A stretch of 64,000 nt of DNA from Achromobacter arsenitoxydans SY8 (GTDB lineage: Bacteria; Pseudomonadota; Gammaproteobacteria; Burkholderiales; Burkholderiaceae_B), in assembly GCF_000236785.1 (NCBI RefSeq), contig NZ_AGUF01000021.1, positions 90,483 to 154,482 of the forward strand, given 5' to 3'. How positions within the stretch are numbered: the stretch's first letter is position 1; each line of letters opens with the position of its first letter. Of the stretch, positions 55,620 through 63,890 are shown one piece after another. Position numbers and translations under genes: made by a program. Under the pieces are notes generated by a model. The model did no database searches and was not told the DNA's origin. It was given only the letters and a program-made list of their open reading frames with translations.

Positions 55620-56095
55620 GCCGGCTTCCCGCCGCCCTTGCGGATCAGCACCGCCCCGCCGATCGTCAGCAGCAGGCCGCCGCCCAGATAGGGCAGTCCA
55701 AAGATCATCAAGAAAAAGAACAGCGCGGTGTTGGCGTCCCGCGCATCCGCGCCGCCGCCGGTATGGAGGGCGGGGTCCATCTGCAGCAGGGCGATCGGCA
55801 CGGTCAAGAGCAGCATCACGCCCAGCGCCGCGCAGCCCCAGCCGATACGCCGGCGCATATTGGCGATGCGCGCCAGCAGCAGCGCGGCGGCCACCGCGAT
55901 CAGCACGTACAGGATTGCGCTGGCGATCTGCATTCGTTCAAGCGCGGTGTCGTCCAAAGGCGCATACGGCGCGCCCGCGGGCTGTTGCAGCCCGAACACG
56001 ACCTGCAACAGCGGGTTGGTGACGCCGAAGCTGGCGCTGCCGATCAGCAGTCCCAAAACGATGCTGACAAGCCATTTGATCGCGGTGGGCGGCAT
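55616..56095 (-). CDS. Hypothetical four-helix membrane protein
   Basis: 159 residues with about four hydrophobic segments (near 6-24, 56-76, 84-104 and 124-150). No recognised domain. A hydrophilic stretch between the first and second segments is rich in Pro, Ala and Asp. Coupled to the SH3 protein gene and lying 26 bp after the Gln/Pro-repeat protein gene, it suggests a small envelope-related operon of unknown role. Confidence 0.65.
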   Translation of the reverse strand: MPPTAIKWLVSIVLGLLIGSASFGVTNPLLQVVFGLQQPAGAPYAPLDDTALERMQIASAILYVLIAVAAALLLARIANMRRRIGWGCAALGVMLLLTVPIALLQMDPALHTGGGADARDANTALFFFLMIFGLPYLGGGLLLTIGGAVLIRKGGGKPA

Positions 56096-56121
56096 GGGAT
56101 TTCAGGTAAGAGGTTGGCGGA

Positions 56122-56751
56122 TCAATAGAAGACGTCGACGTAATCCGTCAGGCGGCCGCAGGATTCCATCTGCTGCAGGCGCCAGTACTTGCGCTTGCCC
56201 GTCGCCTTGAACTCGTAGTCGCCGGTGCGTTCGCAGCGGCGGCCCTTGTCCGGCGCGTCCAGGATCAGGATCGTGCCGCGAAAGACGAAGCGGTCGCTGT
56301 CGATGGAGACGACTTCGCCCTTGATCTTAAGCGTGCCCTCGAAGTTGGCCTGGGTGCCCTCAAGGCGCACCACGTCGTTGTCGTCGATGGCGTTCAGCTT
56401 GCCGCGTTGCGCGGACCACAGCCATTGCACGGTGACGCCGCTGTTGTTCAGCAGGCGCTCGTAGGCGGCCTGGCTGTTGACCTGGGTCTTCTGCACGGGG
56501 GCGAGGGCGCCGGACTGCGCGGGGGCCTGCTGGGCTGGCGCCTGTTGAACCGGAGCCTGTTGAGCCGGGGCCTGCTGTTGAGCCGGGGCCTGCTGCTGCG
56601 CGGGAGCCTGTTGGGCCGGCGCCTGTTGCTGCGAGGAGTTGGCGCGCGGGGGAAGGATTGCTGCGCCCGGATCCTTTGCGGCATGGACCGGTGCCGCGAA
56701 GGCGATGGCCAGGCCCAGGGCCAGGACCCGATTGCCGGACTTGCGTTTCAT
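56122..56751 (-). CDS. Periplasmic protein with QQAPA repeats (hypothetical)
   Basis: 209 residues from the ATG at 56751, chosen because it gives a clean signal peptide (ending in HAA near residue 25); an ATG at 56793 is also in frame. Residues 41-79 consist of about nine imperfect Gln-Ala-Pro repeats, a likely flexible linker through the cell wall. The C-terminal 115 residues form a compact domain with two cysteines (CERTG and ESCGRL) that could form a disulphide. Function unknown; homologues appear as hypothetical proteins of Bordetella/Achromobacter (expectation, not searched). Confidence 0.65.
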   Translation of the reverse strand: MKRKSGNRVLALGLAIAFAAPVHAAKDPGAAILPPRANSSQQQAPAQQAPAQQQAPAQQQAPAQQAPVQQAPAQQAPAQSGALAPVQKTQVNSQAAYERLLNNSGVTVQWLWSAQRGKLNAIDDNDVVRLEGTQANFEGTLKIKGEVVSIDSDRFVFRGTILILDAPDKGRRCERTGDYEFKATGKRKYWRLQQMESCGRLTDYVDVFY

Positions 56752-56979
56752 ACCCGAGGCGCGGGCGGCGCCGCGATCAACGTTGATTTGCATGGTCTGT
56801 ATCAAGAGGGGACTAGGGGAGCGCCGTTGCTCGATGATCGAGCGGGGCGGCTCCATTCGAACCTGACCCCGATTCCGGCACGGCCGCCAACTTAGCATGA
56901 CCAATGCGCGCAAAAAATTGCTGCCTTTCGAGTATGTGTATCTATTCGTTATCCGAAAAACCAAATGCTTCGGGCCGCG

Positions 56980-57471
56980 CTATTTCTGACTGGCCCGCCG
57001 CCGCACGTTCTCTTCATGCAGCAGGCGCACGGGTTCGACGAATTCCGGCACGGGGCCGTCGACCTCGACGCCGTCGATGACCTCGGCGATGGACAAAGGC
57101 CGCACCTTCGACGCCGGAACGCCCCATCCCCGCATCCATTCGGCGTACTGCCTGGACGAGACGGCGTACACGATACGGCCCAGTCCCACCCAGCCGTGCG
57201 CCGACGAACACATGGAGCAATGCTCGCCCGACGTGTAGACGGTGCACGCGGCGCGCTCCGCTTCGGGCACGTTGCTGGCGGCCCAGCGGGCGATCTCGAA
57301 TTCGGGGTGCCGCGTGCGGTCGCCGCTGGAAACGTGGTTGTGGTCTTCAAACAGCACCCGGCCGTCGCCGGACACCAGCACGGATCCAAAGGGCTGGTCT
57401 CCGGCATCGAGCGCCTGCCTGGCCAGTTCGACGCAGCGCGCGAGGTGCTTTTTGTCCTGTTCGGTAATCAT
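56980..57471 (-). CDS. Nucleoside/nucleobase deaminase (CDA fold)
   Basis: 163 residues. Zinc ligands are His55 (HPE, with Glu57 as proton shuttle) and Cys85/Cys88 in SGEHCSMC, a variant of the usual PCxxC. QPFGSVLV near residue 27 is typical of the guanine deaminase/TadA group. It deaminates a purine or pyrimidine base or nucleoside in the cytoplasm; the substrate is unclear, and the HPE/EHC variant argues against TadA. Confidence 0.85.
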   Translation of the reverse strand: MITEQDKKHLARCVELARQALDAGDQPFGSVLVSGDGRVLFEDHNHVSSGDRTRHPEFEIARWAASNVPEAERAACTVYTSGEHCSMCSSAHGWVGLGRIVYAVSSRQYAEWMRGWGVPASKVRPLSIAEVIDGVEVDGPVPEFVEPVRLLHEENVRRRASQK

Positions 57472-57503
57472 GCGGGGTCTCCGTGTTGCGGTGTAAGGGA
57501 GCC

Positions 57504-57527
57504 GGCGGGGCGACGCAGCGCCCCGCC
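57504..57527. other. GC-rich hairpin between deaminase and SYLF genes
   Basis: GGCGGGGCG and CGCCCCGCC form a 9-bp perfect stem with loop ACGCAG just beyond the end of the SYLF gene. No T-run follows on either strand; it may protect the 3' end of the SYLF mRNA. Confidence 0.4.
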
Positions 57528-57538
57528 AGCAGCCGCCA

Positions 57539-58132
57539 TTACAGCAGCAGCGGTGAAATCTTGCTGCCGTCCACCGACACGCCCGCCATCAGGCCGCCAT
57601 TGTTCATGACGAAACCCACGATGGGCTGTTGGGCGGTATTGGAGTCGATGCTGCCGTTGGCCCCGACACTGGCCACGGCGATGGTGGCGTCGGCGCCGAT
57701 CGTCCAGCCGCTGCTGGCGCGGAATTTGGCCAGCGAGTCATCCGTCATGAACAGAATGACCATGGCCTTGGACTGGGCGCCTGCCTGGAAGCCGACGGAG
57801 CCGCCGGTGATGCTGTAGTAGCCGGTGTCCTGGCCGGCGACGCGCAGGACCCCCGTTCCGTGCTGCGCGCCGAAGATGAAGCTGGCGCTCAGCACGGCCG
57901 GAAACACCAGCACGCCGCGGGCGCGCGCCACCAATTCCTTGGATTGGGGGGCGGACTCGTAGAGCTTGGTCAGGGTGGCGTCCGTGGCGGCGTCCAGCTC
58001 CTGCTTTTTTTCGGCAGCGGTGGCGGACGACTTGGTGTCCGTGGTGGTGCAGCCGGCAAACAGCAGGCCGGTCATGCCCAGCGCTAAGGCCGCCACGCTG
58101 GTTCTACGCAGTTTTGAAGAAATTTCACGCAT
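57539..58132 (-). CDS. SYLF-domain (YSC84-like) lipoprotein
   Basis: 197 residues from the ATG at 58132. The lipobox LLFAGC has the lipidated Cys at 28. The rest is a SYLF/DUF500 domain: ARGVLVFPAVLSASFIFGAQHG split near 70-90, GYYSITGGSVGFQAGAQS, and a C-terminal GSKISPLLL. SYLF proteins bind phosphoinositides in eukaryotes; bacterial ones are envelope lipoproteins of uncertain role, often stress-related. Confidence 0.9.
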   Translation of the reverse strand: MREISSKLRRTSVAALALGMTGLLFAGCTTTDTKSSATAAEKKQELDAATDATLTKLYESAPQSKELVARARGVLVFPAVLSASFIFGAQHGTGVLRVAGQDTGYYSITGGSVGFQAGAQSKAMVILFMTDDSLAKFRASSGWTIGADATIAVASVGANGSIDSNTAQQPIVGFVMNNGGLMAGVSVDGSKISPLLL

Positions 58133-58277
58133 GTCTGCTCCCTTTGGGTTGGTGACCAACAATGCACATCAAAACCAGTCATTCGCAGCAGATTACCCCG
58201 GCCCGGCGTGTTCGGGCGCTGTTCCGCACCTCGCCGCGCAAATAAAGCAGGGCCGCCGCCGGTTTAACATCGCGCCC

Positions 58278-59327
58278 ATGCTCATCTCTATCATCTTTCT
58301 CTGGGTTGCGCTGGCCATCGTGGTCGGCGCCATGGCTGCCCGCCGGGGGCGCAAGCGGTTCGGGTGGACCATTCTTGCCTGCCTGATCAGTCCCGTGATC
58401 GCGGGCCTGTTCCTGATGAGCATCGCCGACCGGTCGCCCCATGCCAGGCAGCCCGTTCTTGCCACGCACGTCGATTGTCCGCTGTGCGGCAAGCGCATCC
58501 TGCGCGAGGCACGCGTGTGCCGGCATTGCGGCGGCGATGTGACCCAGGCCGCGGACGCTGGCGCGCGGACGACCCCGAGCACAGGCTACTGGTACGACTA
58601 TCCCGACCCATCCTCCACCCTGGAAAGAACCGGCGATCGCGTTGCGCTTGCCCGGGCCGTCCCGCCCTGGATCGTGGTGGACCAATCGCTGGACTCGATC
58701 ATCATTGGCAGCCGCTGGCCCGGTCAGCTCTGGCGCGTGCGGGTCGAGGAACTGGGCGACATGTCCGGCCTGGTGGCGCAGCCGGGCTACTGGCGCGCCG
58801 CCTCGATTGAACTGCTGGAAGCGATGCCCCTGGCGACCCTGTTCGGACCGCACGGCGATGCCGTGCTTGAAATCGTTGAACAGATCGGCGGCCTGTCGCG
58901 CGCACAGGCGCAGGCGCTGGCCGGCGGCTTGCCTGCGGATGCTCCGGCCGCCTATGGCCGGGCCTGGGCGCGTTGGTCGCGGGCCGGCGAAGAAGCTGTC
59001 GATGCGGCCGAGGACGAATGGCGCGGCACGCTTGCCGCAGCGCGTCGGGGCGACAAGGCGCGTTCGCCGATCCATGGCGGCTTCCTGCTGATTCATGAGC
59101 AGTTGCGCAAGCGGGCCGAAGACGTGGACGGCGAAGACGCCTTCATCCTCGTCGAGGAAGACGGTGAAACCGAGCAGTTGCTGGCGCCCCTGTGGCAGGG
59201 CGCGTGCGACGCCTTCCTGTACGCCGCGATGGCGCGCGCGGCGCCGCAATGTGTGGAGAAAGACGATGCCGCCCCGCTGACGCAGGCCTGGTCCCGCGTA
59301 TATGCTGCGGCAGGCCAGCGAGGTTGA
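58278..59327 (+). CDS. Membrane-anchored zinc-ribbon protein, hypothetical
   Basis: 349 residues from the ATG at 58278. Two N-terminal hydrophobic segments (about 2-20 and 28-48) are followed by a zinc ribbon with Cys67, Cys70, Cys81 and Cys84 (CPLC and CRHC). The C-terminal 260 residues are acidic-aromatic and match no family I know; it contains DQSLDSIIIGSRWPGQLWRV and a helical alanine-rich region. Divergent from the SYLF gene. Confidence 0.65.
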   Translation: MLISIIFLWVALAIVVGAMAARRGRKRFGWTILACLISPVIAGLFLMSIADRSPHARQPVLATHVDCPLCGKRILREARVCRHCGGDVTQAADAGARTTPSTGYWYDYPDPSSTLERTGDRVALARAVPPWIVVDQSLDSIIIGSRWPGQLWRVRVEELGDMSGLVAQPGYWRAASIELLEAMPLATLFGPHGDAVLEIVEQIGGLSRAQAQALAGGLPADAPAAYGRAWARWSRAGEEAVDAAEDEWRGTLAAARRGDKARSPIHGGFLLIHEQLRKRAEDVDGEDAFILVEEDGETEQLLAPLWQGACDAFLYAAMARAAPQCVEKDDAAPLTQAWSRVYAAAGQRG

Positions 59328-59330
59328 ACA

Positions 59331-59909
59331 TCACCACATTTCTTCGTTCAAGATCCTCTTGGCCCTGCGGAAGGTGATGACCGCCGCGCCGACCGCCAGG
59401 ATCAGCGCGATCCATCCGACCAGGTTGCGCTGGACCTTGCGCGACAGGTTCCATTCATGGACGGCCACGGGATCGACCAGCGTTTCACCGGCCTTGCGCA
59501 CGCCATAGACCCGTACGGGCGTGGCGATCTTGTATTCCAGGGCAACCCTGCCGTCCGTGAGCTCAGCTTCGTTTTCGCGCACCATGAACTCCACGCGCTC
59601 GCCCTCGATGTAGGGAACACTGCCGGTCTTGCCGTGGAACTTGAACACCGCATAGGGATAGTTGCCCGAGTACACGCAAGGCACACCAAAGGTCTGCCAC
59701 CATCCGCGTATTTTGGCCTTGCTATCGCAAGTCGCCACCTTGTCCACTCGCAAGGAAATCGTGTTCAGCGTTGCGGGATCGTAGGGCAGGCGAATGTCCT
59801 TGGCCATGCTGAAGAACTGGTACGAAATCACACCCAGCACCAGCACGGCGATGGCGGGAATGCTGCAAGGCCGAAAGGCGCGCTTCCAGTCAGCCAGTTC
59901 ACTGCTCAT
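59331..59909 (-). CDS. Two-helix membrane protein, hypothetical (DUF3592-like layout)
   Basis: 192 residues from the ATG at 59909. One hydrophobic helix at about 16-36 and another at about 160-180 bound a periplasmic beta-rich domain of about 120 residues with two cysteines (ATCDSK and VPCVYSG). This two-helix layout resembles DUF3592 proteins, but I cannot confirm membership. It converges on the zinc-ribbon gene with a 3-bp gap. Confidence 0.6.
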   Translation of the reverse strand: MSSELADWKRAFRPCSIPAIAVLVLGVISYQFFSMAKDIRLPYDPATLNTISLRVDKVATCDSKAKIRGWWQTFGVPCVYSGNYPYAVFKFHGKTGSVPYIEGERVEFMVRENEAELTDGRVALEYKIATPVRVYGVRKAGETLVDPVAVHEWNLSRKVQRNLVGWIALILAVGAAVITFRRAKRILNEEMW

Positions 59910-60026
59910 GCTGGCTGTCTCTGGAACGCTTGCGGCCGCTGCGTGGGCCGGTCTCAATAGTCATAGGGCGCGCTGCGAGAATTGCGAATCGCGCATATCT
60001 TAGCAAGGGCCTCTGGCGGGCCTTGC

Positions 60027-60770
60027 CTAGCTCCGGTCGCAATGATTCCGGAACGCCTTTTCTCCCGCGTCGGAAATTTCCACCCACTTCTGGTCCGGCG
60101 GCGCATCGGGCACATAGCTGTCATGCCAGTTCCACCATTTGTACGCTGGCGTCTGGGGATAGCCTGCCGGGGAATCCTCCCAGGCCTCCTGCCGGCCCAG
60201 CGGCGTGATGTCCAGATAATTCCACGTGCCGCCCATCTGCTCGTCGCCGCGGTTGTTCAGGAAGTACGTGCGGTACACGCGGTCTCCGTCGCGAAAGAAC
60301 ACATTGGTGCCGTGCCATTCGTGCACGCCGAAATCGGCATCGAAACTGTCGGTCAGCGTGAACCACGGCATCGTCCAGCCCATGCGCGACTTCAGGCGCG
60401 CGATATCCGCCTGCGGTGCGCGCGATACGAAGACCAGCGTCGTGTCGCGCGCGTTCAGGTGAGCCAGGTGCGCGACCTGATCGGCCACCATGGAACAGCC
60501 GCGGCATGCGTGGTCCGGCCAGCCGTACACGCCGGGTTCAAAGAAGGCGCGGTAGACGATGAGCTGGCGGCGGCCGTCGAACAGGTCGGGCAGGGCGAGC
60601 CTGCCGTCGGGGCCTTCAAACACGTATGGCTTGTCCACGGCAGTCCATGGCATGCGGCGGCGTTCGGCGGCCAGCGCGTCGCGGGCGCGGGTCTGGGCCT
60701 TTTCCTTCAGCAGGAGCTGCTGGCGCGCAGCTTCCCAGTCTTCAGGGGAAACGATGGGGGGCGTGTTCAT
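60027..60770 (-). CDS. DUF899 family thioredoxin-like protein
   Basis: 247 residues with AGGAGG 10 bases before the ATG. A thioredoxin-like fold with CRGC (Cys89, Cys92) in the position of an active-site CxxC, GWTMPWFTLTDSFDADF in the middle, and TWNYLDITPLGRQE near the end, are family features. The function of the family is not established; a redox role is suggested by the CxxC. Confidence 0.88.
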   Translation of the reverse strand: MNTPPIVSPEDWEAARQQLLLKEKAQTRARDALAAERRRMPWTAVDKPYVFEGPDGRLALPDLFDGRRQLIVYRAFFEPGVYGWPDHACRGCSMVADQVAHLAHLNARDTTLVFVSRAPQADIARLKSRMGWTMPWFTLTDSFDADFGVHEWHGTNVFFRDGDRVYRTYFLNNRGDEQMGGTWNYLDITPLGRQEAWEDSPAGYPQTPAYKWWNWHDSYVPDAPPDQKWVEISDAGEKAFRNHCDRS

Positions 60771-60943
60771 GATCGGAACCTCCTGGTAGTGCCGATGCAG
60801 GTCGGCGGCATTGGGACAGTTTGCCGCCGGAGGCGGACGTCCGGGAGTAACAAATCTGGCGTCTTTAACGTTGCGGCAGGAGCACTCAGTCGCCTTTGTC
60901 TACAATTGCGCGCCATGGACACAACCCGCGTGACGTCGCACTG

Positions 60944-61609
60944 ATGCCCGGCCCCGGATTCCGACTGGCCGCCGCCGGGCTAAGCCTGGGCCTGCTGGCC
61001 GCATGCTCTTCCGGGCGGCCGCTGCAGCCCGCGCCGCCCCTGTACATCTTATGGGAACGGCCGGGAGTTAATGAGCAGGGCGTCCGCGATGCCATGCTGG
61101 CCTGCGGCTACAGCAATGCGGCGCATGTCGACTACGGGCGGACGTCGCCCAACGACTATGCGCGCGCGCAGCTCTGCATGCTGGACCAAGGCTACACCTA
61201 CAAAGAGCGCCGCATCATCTGCGCCGATGCCCCCGAACTACCCGCCTGCGCCCAAGTTCCGCGCGGCAAGACATTCGGGACCGATCCGGATTTCGATCCC
61301 GCGCTGCTGGACCGGCGGGCGGCGCGGCCGCCTGCATACACGCTATGGAGCCGGCCGGATGCCGACAGCGACGGCGTCAAGCGCGCCATGCTGGCCTGCG
61401 GCTACGCCACGGTCGTCGAGCCCGTGGGTGTGATGGCGCCAAACGACATGGCGGCGGCGCAACTCTGCATGCTGGACCAGCGCTTCACCTATGCGCTGCC
61501 GCCGCAAGGGCTGCTGTGCAAGAGTTCGCCCGCATTGCCGTCCTGCCGTGGCCGCCGCAACGACGTCCCGGACTGCTGCGCCGCGCCCAACGCCGCGGGG
61601 CAGCGCTGA
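60944..61609 (+). CDS. Lipoprotein with a duplicated four-cysteine domain, hypothetical
   Basis: 221 residues from the ATG at 60944, which gives a lipobox LLAAC with lipidated Cys21. The mature part contains two copies of a domain of about 68 residues, 36-102 and 134-201, each with LW-RP, MLACGY, PND, AQLCMLDQ and a final C. Cysteines 54/78/93/102 in the first copy align with 152/175/192/201 in the second, suggesting two disulphides per domain. No known family is recognised. A nine-codon reading frame at 60915 ends on the start codon (TGATG) but is unsupported as a gene. Confidence 0.68.
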   Translation: MPGPGFRLAAAGLSLGLLAACSSGRPLQPAPPLYILWERPGVNEQGVRDAMLACGYSNAAHVDYGRTSPNDYARAQLCMLDQGYTYKERRIICADAPELPACAQVPRGKTFGTDPDFDPALLDRRAARPPAYTLWSRPDADSDGVKRAMLACGYATVVEPVGVMAPNDMAAAQLCMLDQRFTYALPPQGLLCKSSPALPSCRGRRNDVPDCCAAPNAAGQR

Positions 61610-61633
61610 CCTCCGGCGCGGGCGGAACGCGTA

Positions 61634-62533
61634 TCAGGCGGGGACGAGCGCGGCTTCGCGCGTCAGCCGGGGTTCGGTCCATCCCTGAAGGCTTTCGCGC
61701 AGCAGCGACACGGCGGCCCGGCCGCTTTCACTCAAGCGCTTCGACGCGTACAGGCCAAACTGCGCACGCAGCGCCTGCGAGCGGTCCGGGCCGATGGAAA
61801 TGATCCGCATGGTGTCCGGCTGCAGGCATTCGGTTGTCAGGAGCGCAACGCCCAGGCCGTTTTCCACGGCCGCGATGGTGGCGCCCACGTTGTGGCTGGT
61901 CAGCGAGACCCGGAAGTCCCGGCCCGCCGCCGTCAGCGCGTCGAACGCCAGCCGGCGCCACGAACACGGTTCCGCGTACACGATCACGTCCAGCGGCTGG
62001 TGCGGATCGGGCGTCTCGTCGATGCCGCACACCCAATGCAGGTCCACGGACCAGGACTCGATGGGTTCGTCCACGAACCCGGCGCAGGCGCCCACCGCCA
62101 CGTCCAGCGTGCCTTCCTGCCAGCGTGCGGCAAGCCGCTCGCCATCGTCGATCACGACCTCCAGGTGCAATTGCGGACATGAGCGCCGCAACCGTCCCAG
62201 CGCCGCCGGCAGCGCCGTCACGGCAACGTCCTCGGACAGGCCGATACGCACGCTGCCCGCCACCGCGCGTTCGCGCAGCCGCGCCGCCGCGGCTTCGCCC
62301 AGCGCCAGAATGCGGTTGGCGTAGCTCAACAGCAGCTCGCCTTCCGTCGTGGGCGACATCCCCCGGCCCGTGCGGTGCAGCAGCCGCTTGCCTACCATTT
62401 CCTCCAGCCGCCGGATCTGCGTGCTGAGCGCAGATTGCGCCCGCCCGGCGTGATCCGCGGCGCGGCTCAGGCTGCCGTGCTGGCAGACCGCCACAAAGGT
62501 GCGCAACAGGGCTGGGTCGAAATCGCCTGACAT
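61634..62533 (-). CDS. LysR-family transcriptional regulator
   Basis: 299 residues from the ATG at 62533 (the longer frame begins with TTG). The HTH (FVAVCQHGSLSRAADHAGRAQSALS in pieces, about 12-38) is followed by an effector domain. Divergent from the NADP-dependent oxidoreductase gene across 113 bp and probably its regulator. Confidence 0.92.
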   Translation of the reverse strand: MSGDFDPALLRTFVAVCQHGSLSRAADHAGRAQSALSTQIRRLEEMVGKRLLHRTGRGMSPTTEGELLLSYANRILALGEAAAARLRERAVAGSVRIGLSEDVAVTALPAALGRLRRSCPQLHLEVVIDDGERLAARWQEGTLDVAVGACAGFVDEPIESWSVDLHWVCGIDETPDPHQPLDVIVYAEPCSWRRLAFDALTAAGRDFRVSLTSHNVGATIAAVENGLGVALLTTECLQPDTMRIISIGPDRSQALRAQFGLYASKRLSESGRAAVSLLRESLQGWTEPRLTREAALVPA

Positions 62534-62646
62534 TATCAATCCATGAAGTCTGGTATATGAGGTATCAGTCTACCTTTATCTCTGGGCGGTGCCTAGGATG
62601 AAGTCCTGCCGCTGATTGGCTGACCTTATCCACGGAGATTCACCCC

Positions 62647-63675
62647 ATGCCTGATTCCCAAAACCTGCGCGTCGTCCTGGCTTCCCGGCCCGTCGGCCGC
62701 CCCAAGCCCACCGACTTCCGCGTCGAACGCGCACCCATTCCCGAACCGGCCGACGGCCAGGTCCTGCTGGAGGTCCAGACCCTGTCCCTGGACCCCTACA
62801 TGCGCTGGCGCGTCAGCGACGCCAAATCCTACGCGCCGCCCATCGCGCTGGGCGATGTCATGGTGGGCGCCACCGTCGCCCGCATCAAGGCGTCCCGCCA
62901 CCCCGACTGGCGCGAAGGCGACATCGTCCTGTCCGAAGCCGGCTGGCAGCGCTACGCGCTGTCCGACGGTAGCGGACTGCGCCGTCTCGATCCCGCCATT
63001 GCGCCGCCGTCCACCGCGCTGGGCGTATTGGGCATGCCTGGCCTCACGGCGTACGTCGGACTGCTCAACATCGGCCAGCCCAAGCCGGGCGAAACCGTTG
63101 TCGTCGCGGCCGCCAGCGGCGCGGTCGGCTCGGTCGTCGGCCAGATCGCGCGCATCAAGGGCGCGCGGGTGGTCGGCATTGCCGGCGGCCCCGAAAAGTG
63201 CGCCTTCGTAAAAAACGAACTGGGCTTTGACGCCGTCGTGGACCACCAGGCGCCCGACTTCGCGCAGAAACTGGCCGAGGCCTGCCCCGACGGCATCGAC
63301 GTCTACTTCGAAAACGTCGCCGGCCATGTGTGGGACGCAGTGCTGCCGCTGCTCAACGACTTCGCCCGCGTGCCGGTGTGCGGGCTGATCGCGAACTACA
63401 ACGACGGCCCGGCCGACAGGAACGGCCCGGACCGCCTGCCCGCGACCATGCGCGAGATTCTTGCCCGGCGCATCACGATGCGCGGCTTCATCGTGTACGA
63501 CTTCCCGCGCGAACAGGAAGACGAATTCCTGCGCGTGGCGTCGGGGTGGATACGGGAAGGCAAACTGCGCTGGCGCGAGGATGTCGTCGACGGACTGGAG
63601 CAGGCGCCGGACGCGTTCATCGGGCTGTTGGAAGGGAAGAACTTCGGGAAGCTGGTGGTGCGGGTGGGGGCGTAG
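62647..63675 (+). CDS. NADP-dependent oxidoreductase, zinc-free MDR (CurA/leukotriene B4 dehydrogenase type)
   Basis: 342 residues. The N-terminal GroES-like half starts VVLASRPVGRPKPTDF, diagnostic of the CurA/PTGR subfamily, with LSLDPYMRWR. The Rossmann half has the coenzyme motif AAASGAVGSVVGQIA near 155-169 and AGGPEKC. It has no zinc ligands. It reduces the alpha,beta-double bond of enones with NADPH; the natural substrate is unknown. LysR-controlled pair. Confidence 0.93.
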   Translation: MPDSQNLRVVLASRPVGRPKPTDFRVERAPIPEPADGQVLLEVQTLSLDPYMRWRVSDAKSYAPPIALGDVMVGATVARIKASRHPDWREGDIVLSEAGWQRYALSDGSGLRRLDPAIAPPSTALGVLGMPGLTAYVGLLNIGQPKPGETVVVAAASGAVGSVVGQIARIKGARVVGIAGGPEKCAFVKNELGFDAVVDHQAPDFAQKLAEACPDGIDVYFENVAGHVWDAVLPLLNDFARVPVCGLIANYNDGPADRNGPDRLPATMREILARRITMRGFIVYDFPREQEDEFLRVASGWIREGKLRWREDVVDGLEQAPDAFIGLLEGKNFGKLVVRVGA

Positions 63676-63707
63676 CGGCCGGAGTTGGCAGATTTTGCTG
63701 CGTTGAG

Positions 63708-63737
63708 CCCCCAAGATCCGCCCAGGATTCTTGGGGG
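63708..63737 (+). terminator. Hairpin after the oxidoreductase gene
   Basis: CCCCCAAGATCC and GGATTCTTGGGGG pair with a single bulge around GCCCA, 32 bp after the stop. There is no T-run, so it is an imperfect terminator candidate. The remaining gap 63738-63890 is markedly less GC-rich than the window average and holds no convincing gene. Confidence 0.4.
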
Positions 63738-63890
63738 GGCGGCGTTATGAACATCATTCGTAACGCGGGCAGTGCGTCGCCGAGTGCATGGCCTCTCTCT
63801 CTATGACGCTGATAGCTAAGAAATTAATCCCCCCAGCTTCAGACAACCCTGATTGTCAGCGCTACTGCCTTTTGTGACATTGGGACCCAA

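Noticed and set aside
56980-57471. Deaminase as tRNA adenosine deaminase TadA
   Set aside because: It has HPE and EHCxxC instead of the HAE and PCxxC of TadA and lacks TadA's tRNA-contact C-terminus; a base or nucleoside deaminase is more likely.
60915-60944. Nine-codon frame ending on the lipoprotein start (TGATG)
   Set aside because: It could be a coupled leader peptide, but there is no Shine-Dalgarno evidence and no regulatory codon pattern.
63747-63806. Nineteen-codon frame between the oxidoreductase and CdiI-like genes
   Set aside because: Too short, no convincing ribosome-binding site and no similarity to known leader or toxin peptides.
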